A stretch of 64,000 nt of DNA, taken from positions 13,196,309 to 13,260,308 of the forward strand of contig NC_092025.1 of the NCBI RefSeq assembly GCF_042242105.1. Reading direction: 5' to 3'. Source of the DNA: Pempheris klunzingeri (lineage: Eukaryota > Chordata > Actinopteri > Acropomatiformes > Pempheridae). Positions 60,849 through 64,000 of this stretch are shown one piece after another. A model generated the notes under the pieces. It did not search any database and was not told the origin of the DNA. It saw only the letters and a list, made by a program, of their open reading frames with translations. The position numbers and the translations under genes are program-made. The stretch's first letter is position 1; every line of letters begins with the position of its first letter.

Positions 60849-60937
60849 CCGGAAAACAAAACCTGTTGCAGCTTTTCTTCAGGGCTGCTGGACCACCTTG
60901 AGGTTTTAAGAAGCCTGTTGTTGTGGTCTCTGCTGCT

Positions 60938-63920
60938 ATGTGTGAAAAGATCAAGAAGGTAACGCGCCGTGTCTCACTAATTTGACTTTTCAAGGTAACG
61001 CAGTGACTGTCGGAGGCTTTTGTTGATCCCCCTGCTTGATGTCGCCCCTCAGGTGAACAGCTGGCTCGGCACAGTGTTTGGAGATCAGCCGGTGCCACAC
61101 TTCGAGGTCAACACAAGGACAGTGGACATCCTGTACCAGCTGGCTCAGGCCAGTGAAGCCCGGTGCAGTGAGACAGCTCTCTTTGTAGAGGACCTCAGAC
61201 AGAAAGCTTCAGAGTATCAGGCTGAGGGTGAGTCTCTCTCTGATTTGAAAGTGAAGCAGACTACCTGACAGCAGGAAAGATAAAGGATAACTACAATTTA
61301 TTACACCTTGGTTCATATTTCAGTAGATCTGGCCATCATTTCTCTCACTTTTTTACTTGCTGTGATCCAAGTGTAAGATTCAAGGACCTCTATTGTCATA
61401 CCAGCACACATTTCCACATGAGATGGCACGAAATTAAGTACTCGGGTCCTGGTTATAAGCCAAAGAGAATAAATTAAGAGCACTATTTCAAAAAAACACT
61501 ATAAAAACAAGCATTTAACAGTGATAAATAAACATAATGTGCAAAATGCTTCTGGAAAGAAGAAAGAATAGAGTCAGATTAAAGCGGTAAAGTCTGATTG
61601 GGCAATATGTGTTTGATCAGACGGGTTATAAACAAGCCACAATTTAGCCTGTTCCAATATTCGTTCATCTCTCAGGAGAACATGCAGGTTCCTACAGGTT
61701 TTAAACAAAATATGTACAATCAGTGGATCATTTGTGTCTCCTGCCAAGCAGATTTTAGTAATTCACATCGTCAGTGTAATGCTATTATTAATAGAAATGA
61801 TCGCTCAAACTGCAAAAGTAAGACCCATGTTGTTACCAACCTTTCACAGGCTCATCATTGTCTTTACGTGCTTCACTTTACACTGTTAATTCACACCACA
61901 AGTATTTGCAGCATTTCCACAGACTTAAGCTGTGTTTCCTCCGTCTAGGCGCTCACCTCCAGGATGTTCTTCTACAAGGCGCTGACATGTCCTGTGCAAG
62001 CTTGTCGAAGCCCGCTGCTGACTACCTGTCTGCTTTGGTGGACACTGCCATGGTGCTCGGAGTCAGAGACACATCGCTGGGCAGGTACGCTGTCGCTGCA
62101 CTGCTGAAGTCTTATTTTCTGTTACTACGCTGAAAGACTCCGCTTGTTTTTTTTGTCTTCTTTAGCTTTATGCCAGCAGTGAACAGCCTCGCCGATGAAC
62201 TTTTCGAAGCGGAGAAGTCAAACAGGAGACTTGAGAGGGAGCTCAGGGTCCTCAGAAAGAGACTTGGCGCCACTCTGGTGCTGCAGAGCAACTTACAAGA
62301 GTAAGAACATGGATGCAGAGGATGACTTTGTTATGTTGATCTTACATCTGCTCTGTACAGCTAAAGCTATAATGAAAACAAATCCACAGACAGGCTGTCG
62401 CATTCTGTGTGTAGGCACCTGTTGAAATCCAGACACAACAGACATAATAAAAACCATTAGCTGCTACATGCTGTACCTCAACTGTCTGTAATCGGTGTTC
62501 TTAACTGACCTCAGGGATATCAACAAAACGGTCAAATCTCAGGCAGTGGAGAGCGCTAAAGCCGAGGAGAGACTCCTCAACATGGATTTTGTGACGGCAA
62601 AGGCTAAAGAGCTCAGCAACAGACGGGAGAGGGCAGAGGTATGTGGTGTTTTTCCTGTTATCTGTAATAGCTGCACAGTGCGAGCTGAGATGCGCATTAA
62701 GGTGTTGATACATGGTGCAGTATACTACCAATAAAAATTACAAGGTAGAAAATGTCCTTTTCCATTTCACCCTGTTTCTTTTCACATACATATTCATATC
62801 TTAGTGGGAGGGTTGTTCTGGGGGAGAAGATTAAGCAGATTTGTGCTAATGACAACTTGCTATGCAGCCTGAGGAGGCATACATTATAGGTGTCCCCCCC
62901 CACCAGCTACCAGTAAGAGGAAATGTCAATCAACGCAAGCCAAAAAGACGAAGCAACCAACGGCATAAAAACATTTCATTAGAAGGGTGAGAAGATGGAA
63001 AGGATTAGAAGAGTCCTCTTGAAAACCGTCCGAAAAAAAAAAAACAGACTTTCAGCTCAGTGTTTAATAACTAATATTCTATGCAGATGTATTAATTCAT
63101 AGCCAATAATGTTTGCACAGAAAAAAAAAAAGATCCTGGCGTGCCACAGCTCTTTTCTCTGTTTTGTTCAGAAGCACAGGCTGTAGTTTGACCCGGGTGT
63201 AATGAGGGCATCGAGTTACTGGCTGTGGTTTAGAGCTCAGTGATGATGCTGCAGACAGGTCCAACGCCCTCCGTATCACGGTCTGCGTGTCACGGAGGTC
63301 GGCTGGCTGGTTTCACTCTCTCCTGTCAATCCCGCAGGCTCAATTTGTATCCAGGAACATGGACAAGTCGATCACCCACCAGGCCATTGTGCAGCTGTCT
63401 GAGGTAATTCCAGCTGTTGCTTGTGCGACACATTAACAAAAAACGTAACGCTTTCTCCTCTCAGGGTTTGAGATGTGTCCCCCCTTCTGTTTTTTTTTTT
63501 TTTTTTTCTCTGTAGGAAGTCGCCGCGCTGAAACAAGAAGTAGTCCCCTTGAAAAAGAAAGTGGAGCCTTACATGGACTTGAGCCCGGTATGTTTTCAGT
63601 TCGTCTGTCCAGCGTATGTTTATGTAAAATTTCACATCATTAAACCAACTTGAAACAGAAAGGCCTGAATCTCACTTTGATTGCATATTTGAAACAGCTT
63701 CATGTTTCTGTATTTGGCTTTATGAAATGTTTTTTTAACGACAGAGCCCATCCCTCGCTCAGGTGAAAATAGAAGAGGCAAAAAGAGAATTGGTGAGTAT
63801 CTTAGTAGTTGATTCAATGGTGGATGAGATGCGGTTACTTTTTATTTTAACGTCGTTTTGTTCCCTCAATTTCAGGCTGCACTTGACTCCCAATTTGAGA
63901 TGAATGTGGATTTCAAGTGA
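60938..63920 (+). CDS. haus1: HAUS augmin-like complex subunit 1, 9 exons
   Basis: HAUS1 (CCDC5) is a subunit of augmin, which recruits gamma-tubulin to spindle microtubules for branching nucleation and supports centrosome integrity. Exons: 60,938-60,958; 61,053-61,227; 61,949-62,084; 62,166-62,300; 62,515-62,638; 63,338-63,403; 63,516-63,587; 63,745-63,792; 63,876-63,920. They close in frame at 273 aa, near the human 278 (from memory). The N-terminal block VNSWLGTVFGDQPVPHFEVN is diagnostic. Most of the rest is charged helix with heptad-like Leu spacing (for example the EKSNRRLERELRVLRKRL stretch), consistent with coiled coil. The first exon encodes only 7 residues. The ATG has G at -3. Only 80 bases of 3' UTR lie in the window and no polyadenylation hexamer is seen. 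Confidence 0.95.
61375..61545. mobile_element. Probable old interspersed repeat in haus1 intron 2
   Basis: AGATTCAAGGACCTCTATTG, GTACTCGGGTCC and ATAATGTGCAAAA resemble the 3' region of a common teleost retroelement whose consensus I recall only loosely. It is non-coding, and the identity is tentative. Confidence 0.4.
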
Positions 63921-64000
63921 AGATGTTTGTCTTGTATAAACCTTCCCTGTTTTTTGAGCTGTATTTTTATTTTTTTTTCTCCTGCGTTCGGAGAATAATA

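Larger units (their letters stand above)
59741..60937. promoter_or_regulatory. Divergent mis18a-haus1 promoter region
   Basis: 1,197 bases separate the two start codons, which point away from each other. The region contains four tandem CCAAT repeats (60,252-60,355), an inverted CCAAT (60,807-60,811), an E2F-like site (60,839-60,848) and a TGACGT word close to mis18a (near 59,787). Both genes act in cell division, so shared cell-cycle control is plausible. Transcription starts were not determined. Confidence 0.6.

Overview
The window is from a vertebrate nuclear genome, almost certainly a ray-finned fish and probably a spiny-rayed (percomorph) teleost. The evidence is intron-rich genes with GT-AG splice sites, abundant CA/TG and tetranucleotide microsatellites, several interspersed repeats typical of percomorph genomes, and a gene order matching human chromosome 21q22 (SOD1, SCAF4, HUNK, MIS18A). 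All exon boundaries were set by eye from splice consensus, reading phase and family knowledge. Every model closes in frame, but none was tested against transcripts.

Layout. (1) Bases 1-20,700 are gene-poor. I found no exon I can support, only microsatellites and pieces of mobile elements: a CATCT-headed teleost repeat, a MITE-like element, two fragments of one percomorph repeat, a 5'-truncated LINE tail and an internally deleted LINE. By synteny this may be tiam1-side intergenic or intronic DNA, but no tiam1 exon is visible. (2) sod1, minus strand, 21,008-24,644, 5 exons, 154 aa, all metal ligands present. (3) scaf4, minus strand, 28,029-36,627, 19 coding exons, 1,120 aa, with a CTD-interacting domain, an RS region, an RRM and a long Pro/Arg-Asp-rich tail. 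(4) hunk, plus strand, 39,120-47,577, 9 exons, 686 aa, an AMPK-family kinase. (5) An intergenic stretch, 47,578-55,038, holds the hunk 3' side, one orphan acidic ORF and the mis18a 3' side. (6) mis18a, minus strand, 55,039-59,740, 5 exons, 199 aa. (7) haus1, plus strand, 60,938-63,920, 9 exons, 273 aa, ending just before the window edge.

How the genes relate. The genes are not one pathway. sod1 detoxifies superoxide, scaf4 controls RNA polymerase II 3'-end choice and hunk is a signalling kinase. mis18a (centromere licensing) and haus1 (augmin, spindle microtubules) are both cell-division genes. They lie head to head with 1.2 kb between start codons, and that gap holds four exact-period 26-bp repeats each carrying a CCAAT box, plus an inverted CCAAT and an E2F-like site. 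I regard this divergent cell-cycle promoter, the duplicated exon-9 motif inside hunk intron 7, and the orphan acidic ORF as the observations most worth checking.
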